Assembly: GCA_946222885.1 (NCBI GenBank)
Contig: CAMIAK010000010.1
Location: 1-64,000 of the forward strand
DNA from: an uncultured Nesterenkonia sp.
GTDB taxonomy: Bacteria > Actinomycetota > Actinomycetes > Actinomycetales > Micrococcaceae
Direction: 5' to 3'
Length of the DNA: 64,000 nucleotides
A model generated the notes under the pieces. The model had not been told where the DNA came from, made no database searches, and was given only the letters and a program-made list of their open reading frames with translations. The stretch's first letter is position 1; each line of letters begins with the position of its first letter. Shown here piece after piece: positions 24,263 through 33,181 of the stretch. The translations under genes were made by a program, and so were the position numbers.

Positions 24263-25000
24263 TCAGCGTCCCCGGCGGCCGAGGGCGAAGGCGCCGATGA
24301 GCAGTCCGCCGATGACGACGGCGGCACCGGCGCCGATGAGGGCGAAGGCCCAGCCCGGGAGGCCGTCGTCGTCAGTGTCTGCTGAGGTCCCTGCCTCCTC
24401 CGCGGGCTCGTCCGGCTGCTGGCCGTCCTCGGCGGGCCCCTCGGCCTCCTCCTCGTCGGCGGAGGCCTCCTCGAAGCTCTCCCAGGCCGGCGCGCAGGCC
24501 AGCGAGCTGCCGCCCGCTTCGGCATAGAGGCAGGCGTTCGACTGGTACTGGAAGAGGCCGTCCTGCTCCACCTGCTCCGGGACGTCCTCCTGCTCCACCT
24601 CGATGAGCTGGCCCTCCTCCTGGGCCTCCGCGGAGGTGACCTCCACCGTGTGGTGGAAGACCGCGTCCTCGCCGGCGTCGAGGGAGAGCTCCCAGATGGC
24701 GGAGGTGACCTCCAGCTCCGCCTCGGGCTCGCTGTCCACGCTCTCCATGCCCGCCGGGAGGAGCTGATGAAGCTCGGCCTCTCCCAGGTCCTCCCCATGA
24801 TTGGTCACAGTGATCTCATAGGTGACCTCATCGCCCTCCTGGAGCGGTTCGGGGACGTCCGGCACCACGGTGATCTCGACCTCGTCCCCGGAGTCTGCCT
24901 GCGTGGCCGCGAAGGCGGCCGCGGGGGTCAGGGCATGCAGGCTCAGCACGCCGGCGGTGAGGAGGAGCGCTGTGTTCCGGCGTCTGCCCTGGAAATCCAT
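24263..25000 (-). CDS. Secreted, membrane-anchored protein with a DUF11/CARDB-like domain
   Basis: A 245-residue protein. A signal peptide ends near TPAAAFA (about residue 31). An Ig-like beta domain of the DUF11 type follows (EVTYEITVTNHGEDLGEAEL, residues ~58-125). Two cysteines (ACLYAE and LACAP) may form a disulfide. A long acidic spacer precedes a C-terminal helix (FALIGAGAAVVIGGLLIGAFAL) and a basic tail GRRGR. It is probably a cell-surface anchor protein. The GGAG is 1 nt from ATG 25000, so a leaderless start is possible. Confidence 0.75.
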   Translation of the reverse strand: MDFQGRRRNTALLLTAGVLSLHALTPAAAFAATQADSGDEVEITVVPDVPEPLQEGDEVTYEITVTNHGEDLGEAELHQLLPAGMESVDSEPEAELEVTSAIWELSLDAGEDAVFHHTVEVTSAEAQEEGQLIEVEQEDVPEQVEQDGLFQYQSNACLYAEAGGSSLACAPAWESFEEASADEEEAEGPAEDGQQPDEPAEEAGTSADTDDDGLPGWAFALIGAGAAVVIGGLLIGAFALGRRGR

Positions 25001-25046
25001 ACTCCACGCATATCACGGGTGATCGCGGTCAGGCATATGCGCCGCT

Positions 25047-25076
25047 TTGAAACTCCCGCCGCCGAAGCGGTAGCCT
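25047..25076 (+). promoter_or_regulatory. Promoter of the tRNA-Ser genes
   Basis: TTGAAA (25047-25052) and TAGCCT (25071-25076) are spaced 18 bp and lie 42 bp upstream of the first tRNA. An 8-bp hairpin (25089-25096 with 25101-25108) occupies the 5' leader. Confidence 0.6.
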
Positions 25077-25117
25077 AGGGTGTCGCATCACAGCGGGTCT
25101 CCGCTGTGGCGCAAACA

Positions 25118-25206
25118 GGAGGCGTGCCGGAGCGGCCGAACGGACTTCACTGCTAATGAAGGATCCCTCTAACCGGGGATCGGGGGTTCAAATCCCCCCG
25201 CCTCCG
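25118..25206 (+). tRNA. tRNA-Ser (GCU anticodon)
   Basis: An 89-nt class II tRNA. The acceptor stem GGAGGCG pairs with CGCCTCC, discriminator G at 25206. The anticodon stem CTTCA/TGAAG holds the loop CTGCTAA with anticodon GCT. A long variable arm (GGATCCCTCTAACCGGGGAT region) and a T arm GGGGGTTCAAATCCCCC follow. CCA is not encoded. It reads AGC/AGU codons. Confidence 0.95.
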
Positions 25207-25296
25207 CGGGAAGCTGGGCTGTATTTTTCGCACGATGTGCGCAGAGGCACTGTTCTCAGCTACCATTGACTCTGCTCTTGAAGCAGAGCAGCCTGA

Positions 25297-25381
25297 GGAG
25301 GATTCGCCTAGCGGCCTATGGCGCACGCTTGGAACGCGTGTTGGGTTAACGCCCTCGGGGGTTCAAATCCCCCATCCTCCG
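25297..25381 (+). tRNA. tRNA-Ser (GGA anticodon)
   Basis: An 85-nt class II tRNA. The acceptor stem GGAGGAT pairs with ATCCTCC, discriminator G at 25381. The anticodon stem CACGC/GCGTG holds loop TTGGAAC with anticodon GGA. The variable arm is long and CCA is not encoded. It lies 90 bp after the other tRNA-Ser and ahead of a strong terminator, so the two may be cotranscribed. Confidence 0.95.
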
Positions 25382-25389
25382 CAGAACAG

Positions 25390-25419
25390 AAGGGCCCCGG
25401 TGTGCGCACCGGGGCCCTT
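25390..25419 (+). terminator. Terminator after the tRNA-Ser pair
   Basis: A perfect 13-bp stem (25390-25402 with 25407-25419) with a 4-nt TGCG loop starts 9 bp after the second tRNA. It separates the tRNAs from the flavoprotein gene. Confidence 0.9.
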
Positions 25420-25462
25420 CGCTATATTGGCAGGCAGAATCAGCCATACGGAGAGGAAGAGG

Positions 25463-27274
25463 ATGCCGCAGCCCCAGGGGGAGAAGGTCGTCGCCGTCGT
25501 CGGGGCAGGGCCGCGGGGCACTTCCTTCCTTGAGCGGCTCTTGGCCCATCTGGAAGCTTCCGAGTCCGTCCCGGCGCTGCGGGTGGTCGTCTTCGATCCA
25601 GCTCCGCACGGTCCCGGCAGGGTCTGGACCCCGGAGCAGTCCGAGCTGTACCTGATGAACACCCCAGCCTGCTATCCCACGGCCGCTCCGGCCGGACGGA
25701 CCCAGGAGGAGCTGCCGGCCTCGTCGGCCTCCCGCAGCTTCGCTGAGTGGCGGAGGGCCCACGACGGCGGCCGACGGAGCCCGGCCCCCGGAGCAGACGA
25801 CGCCGACTACCCCGCCCGCGCCGTCTACGGCCGGTACCTGACCTGGCTGCAGGAGAACGTCACCGCCGGGCTGGAGGCCCGCGGCGTCGCCGTCGAGCAT
25901 CGCAGCGCCGAGGTCACCCGATGCACCCGCACGGAGACCGGCCACCTGCTGACCACCGCCGAGGGCACCCAGGCCGCCGACGCCGTCGTCCTCGCCCTGG
26001 GACACATCCCGGCCCGGCTCAATGAGGCCGGCCAGCACTTCACCCAGGCCGCCGAGGACCTGGGGCTGCGCTACTTCCCGCCGGCCGTCCCCACCGACGT
26101 CGACCATGACGCGCTGCCCGCGGCGGAGAACGTCCTGGTCCGGGGGATGGGGCTGAACTTCTTCGACCTGATGATCCAGGTCACCGCCGGACGCGGCGGA
26201 GAGTTCCGTGAACTGCCCGGCCGGGAGCCCGGCCACCGGCTGGAGTACGTCCCCTCGGGCCGCGAGCCGCGGCTGATCGCAGGGTCCCGGCGGGGCACCC
26301 CGTACCGTGCCAAGAGCTCGGCCTCCGGGTTCATCCCGGAGGGGATCGACCTGGTGCACTTCACCGATGGGGCGATCGACGACGCCGAGCGCCGGCACGA
26401 CATCCTGGACTTCCGCGCCCACCTCTGGCCGCTGATCCTGCAGGACGTCCTGCACACCTATCACCGGCTGAGCTCCGCAGAGCGCCCCCAGCAGAGTCAC
26501 CCGGAGGCGGAACGGTTCGTCCGTTCCCTGGGCCGGCCCTTCGAGGGAGCCTCCTTCGCCTCCCATGCCGACTACCAGCAGCACATGCTCGCCTACCTCG
26601 CCGACGACGCCGCCACCTCGGCTGCCGGAACCGGCAGTCCGGTGAAGATGGCGATCGCTGCGCTGCATGCGGCCCGCATGAAGCTCAAGGAGCTCATCGC
26701 TGAGGGGCGGGTCTCCGAGTCCAGCCGGGTCGAGGACGTCGAGACCTGGTTCGAGTCCCTGGTGGAGGGCGCGGCCAGCGGCCCGCCCCCGCAGCGGATC
26801 GAGGAGCTGGCCGCCCTGGCCCGTGCCGGCGTCGTGGAGTTCCTGGGACCGGAGCCGGTCTTCGACGTGGACCGGGAGACCGGACGCTTCACCGCGGAGT
26901 CGCCCTGGGTGGAGGCAGACGAGCCCTATCGTGCCGGATACCTGCTGGAGGCGATGATGCCTGCCAACCGGGTGCAGCTCTCCGAGTCGCCGCTGGTCGC
27001 CGGACTGCTGGAGGACGGTCTCGCCCGGCCCAAAGAGCTGATCGACGCAGCCGGAGCGCTGCGCGCGGGCAAGGGATTCGACGTCACCGCAGCCCCGCAC
27101 CGGCTCATCAGCGCCGCCGGTGAGGTCTGCGAAGGTCTCTACGTGCTCGGACTGCAGCTCAGCTCGGTGCAGTGGGGAACCGCCATCGCAGCCGAGGCGG
27201 GCGGAGCCGCACGGGGCTCAGCCCGGACCTTGGCCGACGCCGACGCCGCGGCCCGGGCGGTGCTGGAGGGCTGA
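25463..27274 (+). CDS. FAD/NAD(P)-binding protein (NAD_binding_9 family)
   Basis: A 603-residue flavoprotein. VVAVVGAGPRGTSFLERLL near the N terminus is a Rossmann FAD motif and LALGHIPARL the second nucleotide segment; the fold matches the FAD/NAD(P)-binding family PF13454. Proteins of this type are oxidoreductases of unknown substrate and show distant similarity to N-hydroxylating monooxygenases. ATG 25463 follows GAGGAAGAGG. It is separated from the tRNA genes by a terminator, so it must have its own promoter in the 43 bp before it. Confidence 0.85.
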   Translation: MPQPQGEKVVAVVGAGPRGTSFLERLLAHLEASESVPALRVVVFDPAPHGPGRVWTPEQSELYLMNTPACYPTAAPAGRTQEELPASSASRSFAEWRRAHDGGRRSPAPGADDADYPARAVYGRYLTWLQENVTAGLEARGVAVEHRSAEVTRCTRTETGHLLTTAEGTQAADAVVLALGHIPARLNEAGQHFTQAAEDLGLRYFPPAVPTDVDHDALPAAENVLVRGMGLNFFDLMIQVTAGRGGEFRELPGREPGHRLEYVPSGREPRLIAGSRRGTPYRAKSSASGFIPEGIDLVHFTDGAIDDAERRHDILDFRAHLWPLILQDVLHTYHRLSSAERPQQSHPEAERFVRSLGRPFEGASFASHADYQQHMLAYLADDAATSAAGTGSPVKMAIAALHAARMKLKELIAEGRVSESSRVEDVETWFESLVEGAASGPPPQRIEELAALARAGVVEFLGPEPVFDVDRETGRFTAESPWVEADEPYRAGYLLEAMMPANRVQLSESPLVAGLLEDGLARPKELIDAAGALRAGKGFDVTAAPHRLISAAGEVCEGLYVLGLQLSSVQWGTAIAAEAGGAARGSARTLADADAAARAVLEG

Positions 27275-27288
27275 CCGCGCCGCAGGTC

Positions 27289-28065
27289 CTAGCGGTGCTT
27301 CCACTCCGGGCTGCGCTTCTCGGCGAAGGCGCTCATGCCCTCAGCCTGATCCTCGGTGGAGAACAGGGCGTGGAAGAGCCGGCGCTCGAACAGCAGTCCC
27401 TGCTGCAGCGTGGACTCGAAGGCGGCGTTCACGGCCTCCTTGGCCATCTGTGCGGCAGGCTTCGACTTCGAGGCGATGGTCTCGGCCGCCTTCTCCGCCT
27501 CGGCCTGGAGCTGGTCGTCCGGGACCACCCGGGAGACCAGGCCGATCCGCTCGGCCTCCTCCGCTCCGATGTGCCGGCCGGTGAGGACCATGTCCATGGC
27601 CTTGGCCTTGCCCACCGAGCGGGTCAGCCGCTGCGAGCCGCCCATCCCGGGGATCACCCCGAGGTTGATCTCCGGCTGGCCGAACTTCGCGCCCTCGCCG
27701 GCGATGATCAGGTCCGCCATCATGGCCAGCTCGCAGCCTCCGCCCAGGGCGTAGCCGGAGACGGCGGCCACCAGCGGAGTGCGAACGCGGGAGAGGTCCT
27801 CCCAGCGGCGGAACCAGTCGGAGCTGTACATCTCCGCGAAGTCCTTCTGCGCCATCTCCTTGATGTCCGCTCCGGCGGCGAAGGCCTTCTCGGAGCCGGT
27901 CAGCAGGATGGCCCCCACGGCGGGGTCGGCGTCGAACTCCTGCGCGGCGGAGACCACCTCGTCCATCACGGTGCCGTTGAGCGCGTTGAGCGCCTCCGGC
28001 CGGTTCAGCTGGATGGTCCCCACGCGGCCGGCGGTGGAGACCCTGACTGTGGTGAAGTCGCTCAT
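27289..28065 (-). CDS. Enoyl-CoA hydratase
   Basis: A 258-residue crotonase-fold protein. The oxyanion-hole segments are AFAAGADIKEM and ALGGGCELAMMADLI. The two catalytic glutamates are in PEINLGVIPGMGGSQRL and near the CELAMM helix. It hydrates trans-2-enoyl-CoA in fatty acid or amino acid degradation. ATG 28065 is chosen as the first residue of the conserved fold (MSDFTTVRVS). It is divergent from the MHS transporter gene and convergent with the flavoprotein gene. Confidence 0.92.
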   Translation of the reverse strand: MSDFTTVRVSTAGRVGTIQLNRPEALNALNGTVMDEVVSAAQEFDADPAVGAILLTGSEKAFAAGADIKEMAQKDFAEMYSSDWFRRWEDLSRVRTPLVAAVSGYALGGGCELAMMADLIIAGEGAKFGQPEINLGVIPGMGGSQRLTRSVGKAKAMDMVLTGRHIGAEEAERIGLVSRVVPDDQLQAEAEKAAETIASKSKPAAQMAKEAVNAAFESTLQQGLLFERRLFHALFSTEDQAEGMSAFAEKRSPEWKHR

Positions 28066-28118
28066 AGGACCGAGTCTCGCGGACTGTGACGACTCTGACA
28101 AGAGGTAGGATCGTCGGA

Positions 28119-29516
28119 ATGACGCAGCAGGCATACCTCAGCGCCGAGGGGCACACCAAGACCCGTGAAGAGAAGAAGGTCCTCGCCGGGACCCTGGTGG
28201 GGACCACCATCGAGTGGTACGACTTCTTCATCTATGCCCAGGCCGCCGGCTTCGTGCTGGCGGTGCTCTACTTCGAGCCGCTGGGCGAGGAGAACCAGGC
28301 CCTGGCGCAGCTGGTCGCCTGGGCCTCCATCGGCATCTCCTTCCTGTTCCGCCCGCTGGGGGCCATCCTGGCCGGCTGGCTGGGAGACCGCTACGGGCGC
28401 AAGCTTGTCCTGGTCCTGACCCTGATGGGCATGGGCGGGGCCACCGTGATGATCGGCCTGCTGCCCACCTACGCGGCCTGGGGGATCGCGGCGCCCATCC
28501 TGCTGATCGTCCTGCGCATCCTGCAGGGGCTGTCCGCCGGCGGCGAATGGGGCGGCGCGGCCCTGCTCGCCGTGGAGCACGCCCCCCGCCACAAACGCGG
28601 CCTGTTCGGCATGTACCCGCAGATCGGCGTGCCCATCGGCATGTTCATGGCGGCGACCTCCATGTTCGGCCTGCGTGCCGCCCTCACCGAGGAGCAGTTC
28701 CTGGACTGGGGCTGGAGGCTGCCCTTCCTGTTCTCCTTCGTGCTGATCATCATCGCCTACCTGATCCGCCGCCGTGTGGAGGAGTCCCCGGTCTTCGCGG
28801 AGATGAAGCAGCGCAAGAAGGAGTCCTCGGCCCCGCTGAAGGAGCTGCTGACCACCCACAAGAAGAACGTCTTCCTGACCGCGCTGATCTTCTCGGCCAA
28901 CAACGCCGCCGGCTACATGATCATCGTCTTCTTCGCCTCCTACGCGTCCAACGCCGTGGGCTTCTCCAACACCGCCACGCTGATCGCTTCGCTGGTCGGC
29001 GCGGTGGGCTGGTTCATCTTCACCTACCTGGGCGGCTGGATCAGTGACCGGATCGGGCGTGTGCTGACCTACCAGATCGGCTTCGGCATCCTGATCGTCT
29101 GGTGCATCCCCATGTGGTTCCTGATCGACACCGGCTCGCTGTTCCTCTTCGCGCTGGCGGTCTTCGTGCTGACCATCGGGCTGGGCCCCTCCTACGGCCC
29201 GCAGTCGGCGCTCTACGCCGAGATGTTCCCCGCGAACGTCCGCTTCTCCGGGGTGTCCATCGGCTACGCCTTCGGCTCCATCATGGGCGGCGCCTTCGCG
29301 GCCACCATCGCCCAGGCCATCTACGACGCCACCGGACAGGGCTGGATGATCGGGCTCTACCTCTCCGGGCTCTCGCTGATCTCGCTGATCGCAGTCTCCC
29401 TGGTGCCGAAGTCCCTGCAGGGCATCGACCTGCAGGACGGCGACCCGCAGGCGGTCCAGGCGCAGTCCTCCCAGGAGCGGGGAGCAGGCTCGGACGACTA
29501 CACCCCGGCGAGGTGA
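28119..29516 (+). CDS. MFS transporter of the metabolite:H+ symporter (MHS) family
   Basis: A 465-residue, 12-helix transporter. GTTIEWYDFFIYAQAAGFVL at helix 1 is the MHS family hallmark. GWLGDRYGRK is motif A, and GGEWGGAALLAVEHAP the helix 5 signature. Relatives carry proline/betaine, shikimate, citrate or alpha-ketoglutarate; substrate unknown here. ATG 28119 gives the first sensible start with AGGTAGGA upstream. It shares a short divergent promoter region with the enoyl-CoA hydratase gene, so a carboxylate is plausible. Confidence 0.9.
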   Translation: MTQQAYLSAEGHTKTREEKKVLAGTLVGTTIEWYDFFIYAQAAGFVLAVLYFEPLGEENQALAQLVAWASIGISFLFRPLGAILAGWLGDRYGRKLVLVLTLMGMGGATVMIGLLPTYAAWGIAAPILLIVLRILQGLSAGGEWGGAALLAVEHAPRHKRGLFGMYPQIGVPIGMFMAATSMFGLRAALTEEQFLDWGWRLPFLFSFVLIIIAYLIRRRVEESPVFAEMKQRKKESSAPLKELLTTHKKNVFLTALIFSANNAAGYMIIVFFASYASNAVGFSNTATLIASLVGAVGWFIFTYLGGWISDRIGRVLTYQIGFGILIVWCIPMWFLIDTGSLFLFALAVFVLTIGLGPSYGPQSALYAEMFPANVRFSGVSIGYAFGSIMGGAFAATIAQAIYDATGQGWMIGLYLSGLSLISLIAVSLVPKSLQGIDLQDGDPQAVQAQSSQERGAGSDDYTPAR

Positions 29517-29526
29517 GACGCCGCGG

Positions 29527-30489
29527 ATGACCGCAGCAGGACGCTACGCGCCCAGCCCCTCCGGTGATCTGCACCTGGGCAACCTGCGCACCGCCCTGCT
29601 CTCCTGGCTCTTCGCGCGCAGCTCCGGACGCCCGCTGCTGCTGCGCTATGAGGATCTCGACGCCGGCCGCACCGTCCCCGGCTCGGCGGAGCGCCAGCTC
29701 GCCGATCTGGCCTCCCTCGGGATCACCTTCGAGGGCGAGCCCCTCCACCAGTCCCGGCGGGAGGAGATCTACGAGGACGCCGTCGCCCGGCTGCGCGCCC
29801 AGACTCTGGCAGGTCAGGAGCAGGGCGGTCAGGAACAGACCAGTGCCGGGATGGTCTACGAGTGCTTCTGCACCCGCAGGGAGATCCAGGAGGCGTCCCG
29901 GGCTCCGCACGCCCCGCCGGGCGCCTACCCGGGGACCTGCCGCAGCCTGACGGAGCAGGAGCGTGCCCGTCGTCGGGAAGAGCGGCCGCCGGCCCTGCGG
30001 CTGAGGGTGCCGGAGGCGCAGGTGCAGCAGAGCACCGAGGATGTGCTGCTCGGGCGGCTGGACGGCGTCGTCGATGACATGGTGCTGGTCCGCAACGAGG
30101 GCACGGCCGCCTATAACCTCGCCGTCGTGGTGGACGACCATCTCAGCGGCGTGGACCAGGTGGTCCGCGGCGACGACCTGGCCTCCTCCGCGCCCCGGCA
30201 GGCCTATCTGCGCGGCCTGCTCTACGGCGCGCAGGCCCGTGACGAGGTCAGCTATGCCCATGTCCCGCTGGTGCTGAACCCGGAGGGGAAGCGGCTGGCC
30301 AAGCGCGACGGCGCGGTCACCCTGGCGGCGCTGAGGGAGCGCGGAACCGCTCCCGACGCCGTCCGGGACCTCCTGCTGGAGTCCCTCGGACTGCCCCCGG
30401 GACCGTTGGAGGAGGCGCTCGCCGCCTTCGACCCGGCCCGGCTGCCCCGTGAGCCGTGGACCTTCCATGAGGGGCTTCTTCCGGCGTAA
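29527..30489 (+). CDS. gluQRS: Glutamyl-Q tRNA(Asp) synthetase
   Basis: A 320-residue truncated glutamyl-tRNA synthetase. It has the class I signature in YAPSPSGDLHLGNLRTALLS and a KMSKS-like KRDGAVTL, and lacks an anticodon-binding domain. Zinc ligands are likely in the YECFCTRREIQ ... YPGTC segment. The enzyme glutamylates queuosine at position 34 of tRNA-Asp. It starts 8 bp after the transporter gene's stop. Confidence 0.92.
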   Translation: MTAAGRYAPSPSGDLHLGNLRTALLSWLFARSSGRPLLLRYEDLDAGRTVPGSAERQLADLASLGITFEGEPLHQSRREEIYEDAVARLRAQTLAGQEQGGQEQTSAGMVYECFCTRREIQEASRAPHAPPGAYPGTCRSLTEQERARRREERPPALRLRVPEAQVQQSTEDVLLGRLDGVVDDMVLVRNEGTAAYNLAVVVDDHLSGVDQVVRGDDLASSAPRQAYLRGLLYGAQARDEVSYAHVPLVLNPEGKRLAKRDGAVTLAALRERGTAPDAVRDLLLESLGLPPGPLEEALAAFDPARLPREPWTFHEGLLPA

Positions 30490-30497
30490 CACTGACT

Positions 30498-30522
30498 TGC
30501 CCTTTTGCGGAGCCGCAGGGCA
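30498..30522 (+). terminator. Possible terminator after gluQRS
   Basis: TGCCC (30498-30502) pairs with GGGCA (30518-30522) and encloses a TGCGG-AG-CCGCA hairpin with a TTT bulge. It lies between the gene and the riboswitch. Confidence 0.35.
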
Positions 30523-30534
30523 GACTTGCACACA

Positions 30535-30650
30535 GGTCAAGAGTGCCAGCGCAAAACCCCGGTTTGCTGGCCGGCAACCCTCCACTTGCGGTGGGGTGCC
30601 CCGGGTGACGACCAGGCCTGGCGGATGACGCCGCCGGGCAAGCGCGAGTT
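30535..30650 (+). promoter_or_regulatory. SAM-IV riboswitch
   Basis: The sequence from GGTCAAGAGTGCCAGCG through CCGGTTTGCTGGCCGGCAAC, then CCTCC, GCGGTGGGGTGCC and CCGGGTGACGACC, to GGGCAAGCGC matches my memory of the actinobacterial SAM-IV consensus closely. Paired parts are visible: GGTC with GACC closes the multiloop, and GGTTTGCTGG/CCGGCAACC forms a core helix. It binds S-adenosylmethionine and lowers expression when it is plentiful. It controls metY-metX, which start 19 nt after it. No separate rho-independent terminator is seen, so control of translation initiation is likely. Confidence 0.9.
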
Positions 30651-30668
30651 CCAACGGAGTGTCTTCAC

Positions 30669-32024
30669 ATGTCGGCATCGACCGAACCCACCTGGGATGT
30701 CCAGTCCGCACGTTTCGAGACCCGGCAGATCCATGCCGGCGTCGCCCCGGACCCCGCCACCGGCGCCCGGGCGCTGCCCATCCAGCAGACCACCTCCTTC
30801 GTCTTCCCGGACACCGAGGCCGCGGCCAAGCGGTTCGGCCTGGAGGAGATCGCCCCCATCTACTCCCGGATCGGCAACCCCACCGTGCAGGCGGTGGAGG
30901 ACAAGGTCGCCGCGCTCGAGGGCGGCGTCGGGGCCCTGGCCGTGGGCTCGGGACAGGCGGCCACGTCCATCGCCCTGCTGAACATCGCCGAGGCCGGCAG
31001 CCACATCGTCGCCTCGCCCTCGCTCTACGGGGGCACCCAGAACCTGTTCAAGCACACCTTCCCGAAGCTCGGCCTGGAGGTCACCTTCGTGGAGGACCCC
31101 GACGACGTCGAGTCCTGGCGGGCCGCCGTGCAGCCGAACACCACGGCGTTCTTCGCCGAGACGGTCGCCAACCCGCGCACCGATGTGCTGGACCTGGAGG
31201 CCGTGGCCGGGATCGCCCATGAGTCGGGGGTGCCGCTGGTGGTGGACAACACCCTGCCCACCCCGTACCTGGTGCGGCCGATCGAGCACGGCGCCGACGT
31301 CGTGGTCCACTCGGCCACCAAGTTCCTGGGCGGCCACGGCACCGCGATCGCCGGGATCATCGTGGACTCCGGGAACTTCGACTACTCCCGGCACCCGGAC
31401 CGCTTCCCGGGCTTCAACCAGCCGGATGAGAGCTACCACGGCCTCGTCTTCGGCCGGGACCTGGGTCCGGAGGGCATCTTCGGGGTCAACCTCTCCTACA
31501 TCCTCAAGGCCCGCGTCCAGCTGCTGCGCGACCTCGGCCCCTCGCTGTCGCCGCACAACGCCTTCGAGATCAACCTCGGCCTGGAGACCCTGAGCCTGCG
31601 CGTGGAGCGCCATGTGCAGAACGCGACGGCGGTGGCCCAGTTCCTGGAGGAGCACCCTGCGGTCAAGCGGGTCTTCTACTCCGGGCTGCCGTCCAGCCCG
31701 TGCTATGAGCGGGCGCAGAAGTACCTGCCGCAGGGGGTGGGCGCGGTGCTCTCCTTCGAGGTCCGCGGCGAGGGCGCCGAGGCCCAGGCCGCGGCCGGCC
31801 AGGCCGTGGTGGACGCCCTGCAGCTGCACTCGCTGGTGGCCAATGTGGGTGACGTCCGCTCCCTGGCGATCCACCCGGCCTCCACCACCCACCGCCAGCT
31901 GACCGCGGAGGAGCAGCGCGCCGCCGGAGTGAAGCCCGGCCTGGTGCGGCTCTCAGTGGGCATCGAGCACATCGACGACATCATCGCGGACCTCCGGCAG
32001 GCGCTGGACTCCCTGGAGGGCTGA
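30669..32024 (+). CDS. metY: O-acetylhomoserine sulfhydrylase
   Basis: A 451-residue PLP enzyme of the Cys/Met metabolism family. The PLP lysine is Lys218 in HSATKFLGGHG. Conserved segments are RIGNPTVQAVEDKVAALEGG near the N terminus and the C-terminal HPASTTHRQL. The length is longer than cystathionine gamma-synthases (~390) and fits MetY, which makes homocysteine from O-acetylhomoserine and sulfide. ATG 30669 lies 9 nt after ACGGAG. It is preceded by a SAM-IV riboswitch and followed by metX after 4 bp. Confidence 0.95.
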   Translation: MSASTEPTWDVQSARFETRQIHAGVAPDPATGARALPIQQTTSFVFPDTEAAAKRFGLEEIAPIYSRIGNPTVQAVEDKVAALEGGVGALAVGSGQAATSIALLNIAEAGSHIVASPSLYGGTQNLFKHTFPKLGLEVTFVEDPDDVESWRAAVQPNTTAFFAETVANPRTDVLDLEAVAGIAHESGVPLVVDNTLPTPYLVRPIEHGADVVVHSATKFLGGHGTAIAGIIVDSGNFDYSRHPDRFPGFNQPDESYHGLVFGRDLGPEGIFGVNLSYILKARVQLLRDLGPSLSPHNAFEINLGLETLSLRVERHVQNATAVAQFLEEHPAVKRVFYSGLPSSPCYERAQKYLPQGVGAVLSFEVRGEGAEAQAAAGQAVVDALQLHSLVANVGDVRSLAIHPASTTHRQLTAEEQRAAGVKPGLVRLSVGIEHIDDIIADLRQALDSLEG

Positions 32025-32028
32025 GCGG

Positions 32029-33168
32029 ATGACCCTCCAGGCACCGTGCCGCACCTCAGCCCCGGCGAACGACTTCGGACACCGCCCGGAGGGCGCGCTC
32101 CAGATCGCCGAGGTGGGGGCGTACACCTTCGAGACCGGGGGCCGGCTGCCTTCGGTGGAGATCGCCTACGAGACCTGGGGGACCCTCAACGAGGCGGGGG
32201 ACAACGCGATCCTCATCGCCCATGCGCTGACCGGGGACACCCATGTGGCCCCCACGGAGGAGGACCCCGCCGGCGGCTGGTGGGAGGGCCTGCTGGGCCC
32301 CGGCCGGCCGATCGACCCGCAGCGCTGGTTCGTCATCGCCCCAGCGATGGTGGGCGGCTGCTACGGCTCCACCGGCCCGGCCTCCCCGGACCCTGAAGGG
32401 CGGCCCTGGGGGTCCCGGTTCCCGTTCGTCACCATCCGGGACTCAGTGCACCTGGAGGCGCGGCTGGCCGACCAGCTGGGCATCAGCAGGTTCCACACCG
32501 TGATCGGCGGCTCCATGGGCGGGGCCCGGGCCCTGGAGTGGGCGGCCACCTATCCGAAGCGGGTGGGCGGCGTCGCAGTCTTCGCCTGCGGTGCGGCGGC
32601 CACGGCCGAGCAGATCGCCTTCGGCCAGGCCCAGATCAAGGCCGTGGAGAACGATCCGAACTTCCGCGGCGGGGACTACTACGGCGGGCCGGCCCCGGAG
32701 GCGGGCCTCGGCCTGGCCCGGCGCATCGCCCACATCACCTACCGCACGGAGGCGGAGCTCTCGGTGCGCTTCGGCCGGGAGGGCCAGGGGGAGGAGGACC
32801 CCTTCGGCTGGTCCTCCCGCCGGCGCGGCCGCTACCAGGTGGAGTCCTACCTCGACCATCAGGCGAAGAAGCTGGTCTCCCGCTTCGACCCCAACGCCTA
32901 CATCGTGCTCACCGAGGCGCTGATGAGCCACGACGTCGGCCGCGGCCGCGGGGGTGTGGAACACGCGCTGCAGCGGGTCACCGCGGTGCCCTTCCTGGCG
33001 GCGGTGGACAGCGACCGGCTCTACTTCCCGGAGCAGTCCCGCCAGATCGCTGAGCTGCTGCCGGGGGAGCACCCGGTGCATACGATCTCCTCGCCCATCG
33101 GGCACGACGGCTTCCTCACCAGCCCGGACCAGCTCTCGGCGCAGATGCGCGAGACGCTCGGGCTGTGA
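32029..33168 (+). CDS. metX: Homoserine O-acetyltransferase
   Basis: A 379-residue alpha/beta-hydrolase-type acyltransferase. The nucleophile Ser162 lies in IGGSMGGARALEW. VGGCYGSTGPASP and RPWGSRFPFVTIRD are family segments, and the catalytic His is in SPIGHDGFL. It acetylates homoserine to supply MetY. It starts 4 bp after metY in the same SAM-regulated transcript. AMVGGCY replaces the usual NVLGGC, a small departure. Confidence 0.95.
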   Translation: MTLQAPCRTSAPANDFGHRPEGALQIAEVGAYTFETGGRLPSVEIAYETWGTLNEAGDNAILIAHALTGDTHVAPTEEDPAGGWWEGLLGPGRPIDPQRWFVIAPAMVGGCYGSTGPASPDPEGRPWGSRFPFVTIRDSVHLEARLADQLGISRFHTVIGGSMGGARALEWAATYPKRVGGVAVFACGAAATAEQIAFGQAQIKAVENDPNFRGGDYYGGPAPEAGLGLARRIAHITYRTEAELSVRFGREGQGEEDPFGWSSRRRGRYQVESYLDHQAKKLVSRFDPNAYIVLTEALMSHDVGRGRGGVEHALQRVTAVPFLAAVDSDRLYFPEQSRQIAELLPGEHPVHTISSPIGHDGFLTSPDQLSAQMRETLGL

Positions 33169-33181
33169 TGGGGAGGTTCCC

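Noticed and set aside
25118..25463. Attachment site or integrated element at the tRNA-Ser genes
   Set aside because: No integrase gene and no repeated tRNA 3' end was seen nearby.
25346..27100. A 584-codon minus-strand frame opposite the flavoprotein gene
   Set aside because: It crosses the tRNA terminator region and has no recognisable domain; the plus-strand frame has clear FAD motifs.
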